Assembly (NCBI GenBank): GCA_019449415.1
Contig: JAGRPP010000011.1
Location: forward strand, 1 to 64,000
Source: Geothrix sp.
Lineage (GTDB): Bacteria > Acidobacteriota > Holophagae > Holophagales > Holophagaceae
Length of the DNA stretch: 64,000 nt
Direction: 5' to 3'
A program made the translations under genes and the position numbers. Under the pieces are notes generated by a model. The model ran no database searches, was not told the origin of the DNA, and was given only the letters and a program-made list of their open reading frames with translations. Below are positions 16,826 to 26,353 of this stretch, in pieces; position 1 is the first letter of the stretch, and each line of letters starts with the position of its first letter.

Positions 16826-17244
16826 TGCAGTCTTCATGCATGGAATTGGACCAACTCATCCTGCGGCTCCTGGAGGCCCACCCCATCGCGGATCAGACGG
16901 ATCTGCTGCTGCGGCTGTCCGCCGAAGGCCACGAGCTCACCCAGTCCACCCTGTCCCGCCGGCTGAAGCGCCTGGGGATCCTCAAGGTCCAGGGCCGCTA
17001 CCGCCGGGTGGAGGGCTCTGCCCAGATCCTGCCGGAGGTCACCCTCACCGAGGTGCCGCCCAACCTGCTGGTGCTGCGCACGGCCCCGGGTTTCGCCCAG
17101 GCCCTGGGGCTCACCGTTGATGCGGAACCTGTTGCGGGGCAGATGGGCACCCTCGCCGGCGACGACACGGTGTTCGTGGCGGTCCTGCCGGAGCGCCTGG
17201 CCGAAGTGAAGGCGCATCTGGCGCAGGTGCTGGCGGCACGCTGA
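16825..17244 (+). CDS. argR: Arginine repressor ArgR
   Basis: Hexameric transcription factor that binds operators when arginine is present. 139 residues. The winged-helix DNA-binding part carries TQSTLSRRLKRLGILKVQGRYRR (residues about 38-60, quoted in two overlapping blocks in the family as TQxTxSRxL and KVxxxYRY); the C-terminal oligomerisation part has the arginine-contact motif GTLAGDDT. ATG 16825 or ATG 16840 could be the start; neither has a good ribosome site. The start region overlaps the TGCAAATTCA repeats, fitting autorepression. Divergent from the arginine operon. Confidence 0.92.
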   Translation: MQSSCMELDQLILRLLEAHPIADQTDLLLRLSAEGHELTQSTLSRRLKRLGILKVQGRYRRVEGSAQILPEVTLTEVPPNLLVLRTAPGFAQALGLTVDAEPVAGQMGTLAGDDTVFVAVLPERLAEVKAHLAQVLAAR

Positions 17245-17278
17245 GACCGCTACACTCGAAGGGTCCTCGGGAGCTTTC

Positions 17279-18022
17279 ATGGATCGTTTCGGGAGTTCGA
17301 AGCTGCGCATCGGCTGGACGCTGGTCTGCCTGTTCCTCGCGGGGCTGGTGGCCATGGGCGTCCGGGGACAGCAGGGGGCGGAGGGCTCGCAGATCATCGC
17401 CTTCGGGACGCAGGTGCCCCTAGGTGCGGACTCGCTGAGATCCTATGTCCTGGGCAACCTCCAGGGCGTGATGTACTGGGTGGTGTCGCTGGTGGTGCTG
17501 CTGGGCGCCTTCGGCCCCGTGAGCCAGTGGACGGCGGCCGCCGCCCGGGGGGAGCGCCTCAAGGGCTTCTTCGCGGGCACGGGCCTGGGGTTCGTCCACG
17601 GGCTCTTCCTGTCCCAGGTGGCGCTGATCCCGGTGTGGGTGCTGAGCTGGCGCCTCATCGGCGAGGCCTGGCCGCCGGAGCTGTTGCGGGCGGATCTGCA
17701 CGGCCTGCTGCTGGGCCTCCAGATGCTGCTGTGGGCGGTGCTGCTCTCGCGGCTGCTGAAGTCCAGCGCGGGCCTGGCCCTGCTGCTCACGCTGCTGCTC
17801 CGCGAGCTGGGGCCGAAGCTGAGCTTCTTCCTGGATTTCGGCCAGGATCTGGGCTGGAGCGCCGGCCAGGTGAAGGTGCTGGAGGTCTTCGTCCGCCTGC
17901 TGCCCATGGCCCAGCTGCCGTCGGATCCCTTCTCGCCGCTGGCCCTGCCCCTCTCCATCGGCGGTCCGCTGGTGCTGGGTGCGCTGGCCATGCTCCTTCC
18001 CGCGGGCGGTGGGCGGAAGTAG
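17279..18022 (+). CDS. Integral membrane protein, unknown function
   Basis: A 247-residue polytopic protein with about six hydrophobic segments (around residues 12-30, 60-82, 95-125, 140-165, 168-190, 225-243). The first is followed by a polar periplasmic-looking stretch (residues 30-55). I do not recognise the family. Its end overlaps nothing, but the next gene (an EnvC-like activator) begins five bases after its stop, so the pair is probably co-transcribed. In other bacteria EnvC works with FtsEX; this protein does not look like FtsX (no large periplasmic loop), so a shared role is only a guess from adjacency. Confidence 0.7.
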   Translation: MDRFGSSKLRIGWTLVCLFLAGLVAMGVRGQQGAEGSQIIAFGTQVPLGADSLRSYVLGNLQGVMYWVVSLVVLLGAFGPVSQWTAAAARGERLKGFFAGTGLGFVHGLFLSQVALIPVWVLSWRLIGEAWPPELLRADLHGLLLGLQMLLWAVLLSRLLKSSAGLALLLTLLLRELGPKLSFFLDFGQDLGWSAGQVKVLEVFVRLLPMAQLPSDPFSPLALPLSIGGPLVLGALAMLLPAGGGRK

Positions 18023-18026
18023 ATCC

Positions 18027-19166
18027 GTGCGCCGCAGCCTCGGGCTCCTTCTCCCGGCGCTCCTCGTGGCGCAGAGCGCCCAGGACCCGGCGGAGCTGCG
18101 CCAGAAGCTGGCGGCGATCCAGGGCCGGCTGGGACAGGTGGACCGGCAGCTGGAGGTTCTGAAGAAGCGGCGCAAGGGCGTGCTGGTGGAGATCCAGGGC
18201 ATCTCGCTGCAGCGGGACCGGGCGAAGGCCCAGGTGGAGGGTGCGCGGCTGCGGCGGGACCAGGCCCAGAGCGAGGTCCAGACCATCAGCCGGGAACAGA
18301 CGCGCATCCAGGGCGAGGTGCTGAAGCTCCAGGGCGATCTGCGGAAGCAGGTGCGGTGGATGCAGGCCCTGGGACCCCTGGGGGACCTGGGGTTCTATTC
18401 GACCTTCCGGGACCTGGAGGCGTGGCTGGTGGAGGGCCGCATGCTGGCCTGGGTGCGCCTGCAGGAGCGCAAGCGCCTGGACCACATCCATCGCCTGCAG
18501 GGGGACCTCAGCGCCAAGGAAAAGGCCTTGAAGGAGGTCCTGACGCGCCTGGCCAGCGAGGAGCGCGAAGCCGCCCAGCTCCAGGCCGCCCTGCGGCTCC
18601 AGGAGGAGAAGCTCAACGGATTTCTCGACGGCCTGCAGAAGGACGAGGTCGCCCAGAAGCAGGCCCAGGCAGAGCTGGCAGAGGAGGCCGTGCAGCTGGA
18701 GCGCCTGCTGGCCGGCCTGCTGGCCAAGCCCAAGGGCGAGGCCTTCGAGGCGGCCGTGGCCTTCGCCAACCTCCGCGGGGAGTTGCCCCAGCCCGTGGAA
18801 GGAACTCTGGCGCTGGGATTCGGCGAGCACCTGCATCCCCGCTTCCGCACCAAGACCCTGCAGAGCGGCCTGCTCATCGCGGCCAGCGGCGGCGCGCCGG
18901 TGAACGCGGTGGCCGATGGCAAGGTGGCCTTTGCCGACTACTACCAGAGCTACGGCCCCATGGTGATCCTCGACCACGGCGGCGGCTGGTTCAGCCTCTA
19001 CACCCACCTCCTGGGCCTCCAGGTCGCCAAGGGCCAGGTGCTGAAGGCCGGCGAGGCCGTGGGTGCCGTGGGCGACACGGTGGATGGCCCCCGCCTCGGC
19101 TTCGAGATCCGCCACCAGGCCCAGCCCCAGGACCCTCAGAAGTGGCTGAAAAGGCGGTACCGGTAG
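18027..19166 (+). CDS. EnvC-like murein hydrolase activator (coiled coil + degenerate LytM)
   Basis: Exported protein of 379 residues. GTG 18027 is chosen because it yields a signal peptide (RRSLGLLLPALLVAQS) directly; a longer frame starts inside the previous gene. Residues about 20-250 form a long coiled coil (repeating Gln/Leu/Arg/Glu). The C-terminal LytM/M23 domain covers about 255-370. Zinc ligands are degenerate: where active enzymes have HxGxD it reads SGLLI, and GPRLGFE replaces GxLHFE, though YTHL is kept. This is the pattern of EnvC, which activates amidases rather than cutting peptidoglycan itself. It probably acts in the periplasm during cell division. Confidence 0.85.
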   Translation: MRRSLGLLLPALLVAQSAQDPAELRQKLAAIQGRLGQVDRQLEVLKKRRKGVLVEIQGISLQRDRAKAQVEGARLRRDQAQSEVQTISREQTRIQGEVLKLQGDLRKQVRWMQALGPLGDLGFYSTFRDLEAWLVEGRMLAWVRLQERKRLDHIHRLQGDLSAKEKALKEVLTRLASEEREAAQLQAALRLQEEKLNGFLDGLQKDEVAQKQAQAELAEEAVQLERLLAGLLAKPKGEAFEAAVAFANLRGELPQPVEGTLALGFGEHLHPRFRTKTLQSGLLIAASGGAPVNAVADGKVAFADYYQSYGPMVILDHGGGWFSLYTHLLGLQVAKGQVLKAGEAVGAVGDTVDGPRLGFEIRHQAQPQDPQKWLKRRYR

Positions 19167-19171
19167 TTAGT

Positions 19172-19187
19172 CCGGGGGTTCCGCGCT
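19172..19187. repeat. Half copy of palindromic repeat family P
   Basis: CCGGGGGTTCCGCGCT, six bases after the envC-like stop, is the exact complement of the right half of the intergenic palindrome seen at 29794 and 32285 (AGCGCGGAACCCCCGG). The left half is absent. It lies between convergent genes. Confidence 0.65.
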
Positions 19188-19254
19188 CGATGCGGCCCAG
19201 CCGCGCCCCGCTTTCATTCCCCTGAAGGTTTCGCCCTGCGCGATATCGATGGGG

Positions 19255-20442
19255 CTACCGCACCACGCTGCTGGCGTTGAAGAGCGGCACATAGATGGCG
19301 AGCAGCAGGGCGAGGACGACGACGCCCATGAAGAGGATGAGCACGGGGCCGATGAGGCTGGTGACCACCGTGGTGGCCTTCTCGACCTCCTGATCGAAGA
19401 AGTCGGCCACATGGTCGAGCATCTCGGGCAGGGCGCTGCTCTGCTCGCCCACCCGCACCATCTCGACGGCCAGGGGATCCAGCAGCTTCGCCTGCTCCAG
19501 AGCCTGATGCAGGCTGCTGCCCGCGCGCACCTTGTCGGTGACCAGGCGCAGGCCGGTCTTCATGCGCTCGCTGGGGCTGGTGCGCTGCACCACCTCGAGG
19601 GCCTGCACGGCGGGCATGCCGCCGGCGAGCAGCACGCCCAGTGTGCGGGAAAAGACGCTGGAGCTGTACATGCGGTACAGGGTGCCGATCTTGGGCAGCA
19701 TCAGCAGCAGCCGCTCCGCCAGCTTGCGGCCGGCCTCGGAGGCCACCATCCAGCGGATGAGCACGACGAGCCCGATCACGGCCAGGCCCTGGAGCCACAG
19801 GGTGGAGCTGATCACCTTGCCCATGTTGAGCAGCACGCGGGTGAACAGGGGCATCTCGATGTCGCCGCCCGCATAGAACTCGGCGAAGCGGGGCAGCACC
19901 ACATTGAAGATCACGCCCATGGCGAGGACCAGCACCATCACCAGGAAGGCCGGGTAGAACAGGGCCTCGATGATGCGGCGGCGGCTGGTCTGCGCGAACT
20001 TCTGGAAGGCCAGCCAGCGGGCCAGGACTTCGGGCATGGTGCCGCTGCGCTCGCCGGCCACCACATTGCTGCGGTAGACCGCCGGGAAGGTGCCGGCCTG
20101 CTCCAGGGCGTCGGAGAAGGACATGCCCTCGCGGACCAGCTCCACCACTTGGGTCAGGCTGCGGCGCAGCAGGGGATCCTTGCCGTGGCCCACCAGCAAT
20201 TCCAGGGACTGGAGCAGGGGGATGCCCGCCTTCAGCAGGGCCAGCAGTTCCTGGTTGAACAGCACCAGCGATTCGGTCTTCAGCTGGGCGCGGCTCCGGA
20301 AGGCCGTGTCCGTGCGGGTGATGTCCAGGGGGAAGCCCCCTTCGGCCAGCACGCGGGCCCGCAGGGCTTCGGCGTTATCGGCCTCGAAGTCCCGGGTCAG
20401 GACCTCGCCGTTGGAATGGGTGAGCCGGACCGTGAATCGCAT
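19255..20442 (-). CDS. Type II secretion/type IV pilus inner-membrane protein (PilC/GspF)
   Basis: Polytopic platform protein of type IV pili or type II secretion, 395 residues from ATG 20442. Contains two T2SF domains with matching architecture (about 65-190 and 270-390), each with the conserved F/L-x-x-x-L-L-x-x-G-x-P pattern (FNQELLALLKAGIPLLQSLE; SRTLGVLLAGGMPAVQALE) and GE-x-S-x-x-L/M-P (GERSGTMPEVL; GEQSSALPEML). Three membrane segments lie near 168-190, 215-238 and 365-388. No other pilus or secretion gene is nearby, so the gene is an orphan here and the system it serves is undetermined. Confidence 0.9.
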   Translation of the reverse strand: MRFTVRLTHSNGEVLTRDFEADNAEALRARVLAEGGFPLDITRTDTAFRSRAQLKTESLVLFNQELLALLKAGIPLLQSLELLVGHGKDPLLRRSLTQVVELVREGMSFSDALEQAGTFPAVYRSNVVAGERSGTMPEVLARWLAFQKFAQTSRRRIIEALFYPAFLVMVLVLAMGVIFNVVLPRFAEFYAGGDIEMPLFTRVLLNMGKVISSTLWLQGLAVIGLVVLIRWMVASEAGRKLAERLLLMLPKIGTLYRMYSSSVFSRTLGVLLAGGMPAVQALEVVQRTSPSERMKTGLRLVTDKVRAGSSLHQALEQAKLLDPLAVEMVRVGEQSSALPEMLDHVADFFDQEVEKATTVVTSLIGPVLILFMGVVVLALLLAIYVPLFNASSVVR

Positions 20443-20539
20443 GGGCACCTGGACAGACTTTGAGGATAGCTGGAACTCCGCCGGCCCCCCTAAGGCGAGT
20501 TCCCTGGGAAAGTAGTCTTGGTCATCACCTGGAGGCCGC

Positions 20540-23053
20540 GTGCCGCGCCGTTCGTTCACCTTGTTCCCTGTCCTCGCCTGCACCCTGGCGTTTCCCCTCG
20601 CCGCCCAGGCGCTCCCCCAGAACGCGCCCGGGGCGCCCCTTCGCAGCGCGGTGCCAGAGCCCGTTTCCCTCGACCTCCGCGGGGTGGACGGCACCCAGCT
20701 GGTGCCGAAGGACAACCGGGACGCCGCCCAGGTCGAGGCTGTCCGCCAGCGCTGGGTACCCCTGGTCGCGGGGCTGAAGGGGGCTCCGGCGGTGCGTCTG
20801 CTGCTACCGACCGGCGAGGGGCGCCTGCCCCTGTTGCTGGCCGCGGCCCAGGCCCTGAAGGCCCAGGCCCCGACCCAGCGGCTCTATGTCGCCTTCGATC
20901 CCCAGGCGATGCCCCTGTTGGAGGAGACCGCCTGGGGGGCCGTGGATGGCGGCGCCCTGGTGGCCGCGGACCTGAACCCGGATCCGGAGGCCTGGCGGGG
21001 TCAGCTCACCCGGGCCCAGGACACCTTCCCCGGGCGCCCCTGGACCCTGTGGCTGCCCTCGGACCCCGGGCCCCTGCTCTCCGTCCTCATGGGCGATGGC
21101 GGGCGCGTGGTGGTGCCCGCCGGGGGCCCGGCCGCCCGGCTGGCGGAGGCCCTGCCGCCGGGCTTCACGGAGGTGGAAGGAGGGCCGGGCGACCTGACCC
21201 TGCGCAACCGCAAAGGCGAATCCCGGCGTTGGGTGTTCGCAGAGGGGGCCTGGTCTCCGGCCCCCCTGCCGAAGGACCGGCATGAAGTGGCCGTGACGGC
21301 CGCCGAAGCCTACGATGTGGGCGCCCTGCTGGCGAAGGTGCGGGCGACTCAGCTGCGGTCCCGGGCCGCCGTGAAGACCGTGCAGGCCAAGGCGGATCTG
21401 GATCTGCACCTGCAGGGGGGCCGGGGGCCGGGCGGGGACCTGGGCTTCCGCTTCGCCTACTTCGAGAAGGCCGGGGAATGGCCCGAGCTGCTGCAGAAGG
21501 AGGTGCGCTTCAACGGCGTTACCGCGAAGCTCGATGGGGAGGTGCAGCTGCCCCTCATCGAGAGCCGCCAGTCCATGTCCCTGCCCGTGGCGCTGGGCCT
21601 GACGGAGCGCTACCGCTACCGCGACGGCGGCCCGGCTGGCCCCGGACGCCGTCGACTGCGCTTCGAGGCCGTAGGGGCGGATCCCCTGCTGTATTCGGGT
21701 GAGCTGGAGGTGGATGAGGCCACCGGACGGATCCTGATGGAGCGGCGCGAGCGGACCAACCTGCCGGGCACGGTGAAGAGCGAGCGGGAGATCCTGACCT
21801 ATGGCCAGGTGGCGCCGGATGCCTGGCGGCCGACCTCGGTGCAGACCTTCGAGCGCTGGGTGAGCGCCGATGGCGTGGTGCAGGTCCAGCGGCGCTTCAC
21901 CTATCGCGATTTCGAAGTGAACGGCGGCGGCTTCGAGACCGCCCGCACGGCGGCACGGACCTCCGGTTCCACCATGCTGAAGGTGACGCCGGAGGGGGCC
22001 CGCTACTTCACGCGGCAGGGTGATGGCACGCGGAAGATCGAGGAGAAGCCCAAGAGCAGCGGCCGGGCCCTGGCGGCCGTGGTCCTCGTGGATCCGGGCC
22101 TGACGCCGCCCGTGGCACCCCTGGGGGGCTTCCTCTACTTCGACTACAACGCCTTCGGCAAGGGCATCCAGCTCAACGCCCTCACGGCGATCCTGTTCAA
22201 CACCGCGAGCCTGGCCATTCCGCGGGGGCTGGGCAGCTTCGATGTGAGCGCCGACGCCACGGCCCTGCTGATCAAGGGCACCGAGCGCCCGGTCGAGAAC
22301 GGGCGGCTGGCCGACAAGGACGGCGTGGGCCGGCGCTTCGGCAAGGTGGGCCTGGAACTGGGACGCGATCTGGGGCTGGGCTTCCGCTTGGAAGGGCGTG
22401 GGGACTTCGAATACGACGACTTCAGCGAAGGCGACAGCAAGTACCGCACCCCGGGCTATCTCCTGCCGCCCTCGGGCCTGACGCGCGTGGGCACCCTCCA
22501 GGGCTCCTGGCTCTACCGGGGCTTCCAGGTGCGGGCCTTCCATGGGTGGGGCCGGCGCCCCGATGGCACCTACGGCCTGGCCACGGATCCCCAGCTGGTT
22601 CCCGAAGGGGGCGACTTCCGGCGCTGGGGCGGCAGCCTCGGCCTGGATCGCGAGGTGCGGCCGGGGTACTGGTTCCACGGCGAGGCCGGCTGGGCTTCGG
22701 GCCGCGCCTTCGACCGCTTCAAAGCCCTGGATGTGGGCGGTCTCGGGGGGGCCGTGCGCATCGCGGGCATCCGGGCCAACGCCATCACCGCGGATCGGCT
22801 GGTCTATGCGAAGACGGCCCTGGCCATTCCCACGGGGCCGAACCTGCGCCTCTCCGTGAGCCTCGAGCATGCCCGGGCCCGCAGCCTGGACGACCAGAAG
22901 ACCTATGGCGTGAGCGGCGTGGGACTCGCCGGGGACCTGCCGGGGTTCTGGGTCTTCACCGCCGTGCGCGTGGACCTGGGCGTCGGCGTCCAGAGCGACA
23001 TCGCGGGGGTCAAGACGGTGAACGGCTTCATCGCGTTGCTCAGGGTGTTCTGA
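20540..23053 (+). CDS. Large exported protein, probable outer-membrane C-terminal barrel, unknown
   Basis: 837 residues from GTG 20540, four bases after GGAGG. Residues 1-23 are a signal peptide (LACTLAFPLAAQA). The N-terminal region (about 50-230) is Ala/Leu/Pro-rich and alpha/beta in character; residues 230-540 contain beta-rich stretches with many charged residues. The last about 300 residues alternate hydrophobic and polar positions with many aromatic residues and end in LLRVF; a C-terminal Phe is typical of outer-membrane barrels. I do not recognise the family. It is divergent from the pilC-like gene and precedes a lipoprotein gene. Confidence 0.7.
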   Translation: MPRRSFTLFPVLACTLAFPLAAQALPQNAPGAPLRSAVPEPVSLDLRGVDGTQLVPKDNRDAAQVEAVRQRWVPLVAGLKGAPAVRLLLPTGEGRLPLLLAAAQALKAQAPTQRLYVAFDPQAMPLLEETAWGAVDGGALVAADLNPDPEAWRGQLTRAQDTFPGRPWTLWLPSDPGPLLSVLMGDGGRVVVPAGGPAARLAEALPPGFTEVEGGPGDLTLRNRKGESRRWVFAEGAWSPAPLPKDRHEVAVTAAEAYDVGALLAKVRATQLRSRAAVKTVQAKADLDLHLQGGRGPGGDLGFRFAYFEKAGEWPELLQKEVRFNGVTAKLDGEVQLPLIESRQSMSLPVALGLTERYRYRDGGPAGPGRRRLRFEAVGADPLLYSGELEVDEATGRILMERRERTNLPGTVKSEREILTYGQVAPDAWRPTSVQTFERWVSADGVVQVQRRFTYRDFEVNGGGFETARTAARTSGSTMLKVTPEGARYFTRQGDGTRKIEEKPKSSGRALAAVVLVDPGLTPPVAPLGGFLYFDYNAFGKGIQLNALTAILFNTASLAIPRGLGSFDVSADATALLIKGTERPVENGRLADKDGVGRRFGKVGLELGRDLGLGFRLEGRGDFEYDDFSEGDSKYRTPGYLLPPSGLTRVGTLQGSWLYRGFQVRAFHGWGRRPDGTYGLATDPQLVPEGGDFRRWGGSLGLDREVRPGYWFHGEAGWASGRAFDRFKALDVGGLGGAVRIAGIRANAITADRLVYAKTALAIPTGPNLRLSVSLEHARARSLDDQKTYGVSGVGLAGDLPGFWVFTAVRVDLGVGVQSDIAGVKTVNGFIALLRVF

Positions 23054-23220
23054 ACGACCTTAATCCGATGGATCTACATAAAAAATAAACACTTGGGAAT
23101 TGTGTCGGGTCGAGAGGCGGTCGCGGCCGGGTGCTACTGCAAGCATGGCTGCGGTTGGGCCCGACGGTTGCGGGCGGCGGCGGGGAAGCTATGGTTTCCT
23201 CCTCTTGCCAAGGAGGTCCC

Positions 23221-24393
23221 ATGCTTCGATGGCGCACCGCGCTTCTGCTCGCAGCCACGCTCGCAGTCACGCTCGGAGGGATGCTCACCCTGGGTTGCGG
23301 CGGGTCTTCCTCGGGCTCGGGTTCCGGCACTGGAACCATGACTGTGCACCTGGTCGACGGGCCCATCTCGGGCTACCAGGAGATCAATGTCAACCTCCAG
23401 ACCGTGGAGATCGCCGGCAACGGCGGCTGGATCACCCTCGGCACGCCCCATAAGACCTTGAACCTGCTCAGCCTCGTGGGTGGCGTGGACGAGACGCTGG
23501 CGGCCGGCGCGACGCTGCCCGCGGGCCACTATGGGCAGATGCGCCTGATCCTGGGCGCGGGCAACACCGTGAAGCTGGCGGATGGCACCGTCCATGACCT
23601 GACCGTGCCCTCGGGCCTTCAGACGGGCATCAAGCTCATCGTGAACTTCGATGTGGCCGCGGGTACCACGAAGGATGTGTGGATCGACTTCGATGCGGCC
23701 CACTCCATCCAGGTGGTGCAGGCGGGGATGTCGGGCCAGTATCTCCTTCGCCCCACGGTTCGGGCCTGCGACAGGCTCGTCACGGGCTCCATCCACGGGA
23801 CGCTGACGGATGCCGCGACTTCGGTGGCGCTGCCGGGGGTCCTGGTCCATGCCGAAACCCTCGATGGCTCGGGCCATGCGGTCCTCGCGCGCAGCACCGT
23901 GACGGATGCCGCCGGCGCCTACACCCTGGATCTGCTTCCCGTGGGTGCGACCTACTTCGTGGTGAGCCAGCCCGTGACGGGGGCGGCGCCCACCCTCAAG
24001 GCCTATGATGCCAAGGCCAGCGACGGCCTCGCCCTCACCGCGATGACCCCCGTGTTCACCTACAGCGCGGCCTTCACCGCCAACGCCGCTCTCGGCGGCG
24101 TGGCGGGCGGCCTCACGCCCGTGGCCACCAGCAACCAGAGCGACCGGGTGGACCTGCTCCAGTCGCTGACCACGCCGTCGGGGAGCCACTCCTTCATCGT
24201 GCAGACGACCATGGCCACCGTGGGCACGGCCGCGGAGACCTACGGCTTCACGACCGTCCCGGCGGGCGCCTACAGCGTCCAGGGCCTGCGCTTCACCGCG
24301 AACGCCGACGGGACCACCACCCAGTCCACCTCGGCGGTCCAGACGGTCACGGTGGCTTCGGGTGCGACCGTGACCGTGAACCTGGGGCTCTGA
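23221..24393 (+). CDS. DUF4382-type lipoprotein
   Basis: Putative surface or periplasmic lipoprotein of 390 residues. ATG 23221 is preceded by a near-perfect ribosome site AAGGAGGT (23210-23217), which overrides a longer frame. Signal peptide with lipobox LTLGC, then a Ser/Gly linker. The MTVHLVDGPISGYQEINV start of the mature domain is typical of DUF4382. The rest contains carboxypeptidase-regulatory-like beta repeats (SIHGTLTDAATSVALPGVLV...AGAYTLDLLPVG) suggestive of an adhesin-like or binding role. Function is unknown. Convergent with the SulP gene. Confidence 0.82.
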   Translation: MLRWRTALLLAATLAVTLGGMLTLGCGGSSSGSGSGTGTMTVHLVDGPISGYQEINVNLQTVEIAGNGGWITLGTPHKTLNLLSLVGGVDETLAAGATLPAGHYGQMRLILGAGNTVKLADGTVHDLTVPSGLQTGIKLIVNFDVAAGTTKDVWIDFDAAHSIQVVQAGMSGQYLLRPTVRACDRLVTGSIHGTLTDAATSVALPGVLVHAETLDGSGHAVLARSTVTDAAGAYTLDLLPVGATYFVVSQPVTGAAPTLKAYDAKASDGLALTAMTPVFTYSAAFTANAALGGVAGGLTPVATSNQSDRVDLLQSLTTPSGSHSFIVQTTMATVGTAAETYGFTTVPAGAYSVQGLRFTANADGTTTQSTSAVQTVTVASGATVTVNLGL

Positions 24394-24413
24394 GCCCGTC
24401 CGCAGCCGGGATT

Positions 24414-24441
24414 CGGAAGGCCGCTACTTCGGGGCCTTCCG
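24414..24441. terminator. Hairpin at convergent gene ends
   Basis: CGGAAGGCC (24414-24422) pairs with GGCCTTCCG (24433-24441) across the SulP stop, between two convergent genes. There is no clear T-run, so termination is inferred. Confidence 0.45.
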
Positions 24442-26286
24442 GATCTTCGCCTTCTCGCGGTGCAGCACCTGGAAGCGGATGGGTCCGAGCTCCAGGCGCC
24501 GGTAGGTGTGGAGCTTGGCTTTCATGATCCGGAAGGCATCGGTCATGGTGTCGCAGATGGCAAGTTCGTCGGCCTTCCCATGAATGCCGCCGCGCGCGAA
24601 GACCTCCCGGGCCTGGCCGTGGAGCCCCACGATGATGGCCTTGATCCCCTGCCGCGCCATCTCCCGGAGCACGCCTTCCATGGCCACCAGGCCCGTCACA
24701 TCGGCGCTGGGGACCTGCTCCATGCGGAAGATGATGACGCGGACATCCGCGCCGATGGCCCGCATGGCGCCCATGGCCCGCTCGGCCGCACCAAAGAAGA
24801 GGGGGCCCGCCAGGTCGTAGATCACCACGCCCTCAGGCAGGGGACCCGGCAGGGCGCGGTGGTCCGGGTGGGTGACCTGGCCGCCGGACAGGCCGGCCAT
24901 GCGGCGCATGAAGAGCAGCGAGGCCAGCATGATGCCCACGGTCACGGCGATCACCATGTCGAAGACCACGGTGAGGAAGTAGCAGGTCAGGAGGACCGCC
25001 ACATCGCTCTTGGGGGCGACCTTGAGGGTGTGGAGGAAGTGCTCGGCCTCCGACATGTTCCAGGCCACCAGCAGCAGGAGCGCGGCCAGGCTGGCCATGG
25101 GCAGGAAGCGGATGAGGGGGGCCAGCAGGAGGATGGCCAGGAGGATCGTCAGGGCGTGGGTCATGGCGGCGATGGGCGTGCGCCCGCCATAGCGGAAATT
25201 CGTGGCCGTCCGCGCGATGGCGCCTGTGGCCGGGATGCCGCCGAAGAAGGGGGCCAGCACATTGCCCACGCCGAGGGCCATCAGCTCGGCATCGGGGTCG
25301 TGGCGAGTGCGGGCCATGCCGTCGGCCACCACGGCCGACAGCAGCGACTCGATGGCGCCGAGCATGGCCACGGCGAAGGCGCTGGGGAGCAGCATCCGCA
25401 GGGTGCCCAGGTTCATCCCCAGGGGCTGGCCGCCGGGCCCCGGCGCGTGCCAGGGCCACATGGGCAGGGGGGGGATCTGGGGGATGCCGTCCACCATCCG
25501 CCCGCCGATCAGGGTGTGGAACCGGGTGCCGATGGTATCCACCGAAAACCCGGCGAGGAGGTGGGGAAGGGCCCAGCCGGCCACTGCCGCCAGGGGCAGG
25601 GCGATGAGGGGCGCCGGGATTTTGCGCAGGGGGCGGGGCAGCCGCACCAGCCAGCGCTTGGGCAGCCTCGGGAGGAGGAGGATCGCCAGGGTGCCCAGGC
25701 CCACCAGGAACTCCCAGGGCGAGGCCGTGCCCCGGGCCTGGATCATGGCGCCGAGCCGCTCGAAGAAGTGGTCGGGGTTCCCTTCGAGTTTCAGGCCGAA
25801 GAGATCCTTGAGCTGGAGGGCGGCGATCACCGTGGCGATGCCCGTGGTGAAGCCGGTGGTCACGGGGAAGGGGATGTATTCGATGAGGCGGCCCAGGCGC
25901 AGGGCGCCCATGCCGATGAGGATCAGGCCCGCCATGAGGCCGGACATGAGCAGCCCGGCCAGGCCGAAGCGGGCGTACAAGGGGGCCAGCACGACGATGA
26001 AGGCCGCGGTGGGCCCCGCCACCTGGATGCGGGATCCCCCCAGCAGCGCCGTGAAGAACCCGGCGACGATGGCGGTGTAGAGTCCCTGCTGGGGCGGCAC
26101 GCCCACGGCGATGGCCAGGGCCATGGCCAGGGGCAGCGCCACGATGCCCACCAGGAAGCCCGCGGTGAGGTCCTGCCGGAACTGCCGCCCCGAATAGCCC
26201 TCGGCCAGCACCGCGCGGAGCGCGGCGGCTGGAAGGCCGGTCAGCGGGACACTGTCTCCCGCGTCCTGGAATCGCGTTCTGGCCAT
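24424..26286 (-). CDS. SulP/SLC26-family anion transporter with STAS domain
   Basis: Inner-membrane transporter of 620 residues. The transmembrane core (about residues 40-430) has the SulP pattern, including AGFLVGIVALPLAMALAIA, GLYTAIVAGFF and GSRIQVAGPTAAF. The cytoplasmic STAS domain follows (about 465-570), with DVTGL where anti-sigma antagonists have the phosphorylatable DS/TG. Substrates of the family include sulfate, bicarbonate and dicarboxylates; none can be assigned. It resembles DauA-type proteins. It stands alone between the lipoprotein gene and gdhA. Translation start ATG 26286 lacks a strong ribosome site. Confidence 0.9.
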   Translation of the reverse strand: MARTRFQDAGDSVPLTGLPAAALRAVLAEGYSGRQFRQDLTAGFLVGIVALPLAMALAIAVGVPPQQGLYTAIVAGFFTALLGGSRIQVAGPTAAFIVVLAPLYARFGLAGLLMSGLMAGLILIGMGALRLGRLIEYIPFPVTTGFTTGIATVIAALQLKDLFGLKLEGNPDHFFERLGAMIQARGTASPWEFLVGLGTLAILLLPRLPKRWLVRLPRPLRKIPAPLIALPLAAVAGWALPHLLAGFSVDTIGTRFHTLIGGRMVDGIPQIPPLPMWPWHAPGPGGQPLGMNLGTLRMLLPSAFAVAMLGAIESLLSAVVADGMARTRHDPDAELMALGVGNVLAPFFGGIPATGAIARTATNFRYGGRTPIAAMTHALTILLAILLLAPLIRFLPMASLAALLLLVAWNMSEAEHFLHTLKVAPKSDVAVLLTCYFLTVVFDMVIAVTVGIMLASLLFMRRMAGLSGGQVTHPDHRALPGPLPEGVVIYDLAGPLFFGAAERAMGAMRAIGADVRVIIFRMEQVPSADVTGLVAMEGVLREMARQGIKAIIVGLHGQAREVFARGGIHGKADELAICDTMTDAFRIMKAKLHTYRRLELGPIRFQVLHREKAKIRKAPK

Positions 26287-26353
26287 GGGAGCCCCGACGG
26301 ACGATCAGCGATGGAGGTGCAGACCCCCATCCTACCCCAGGGCGGGCGGCCGG

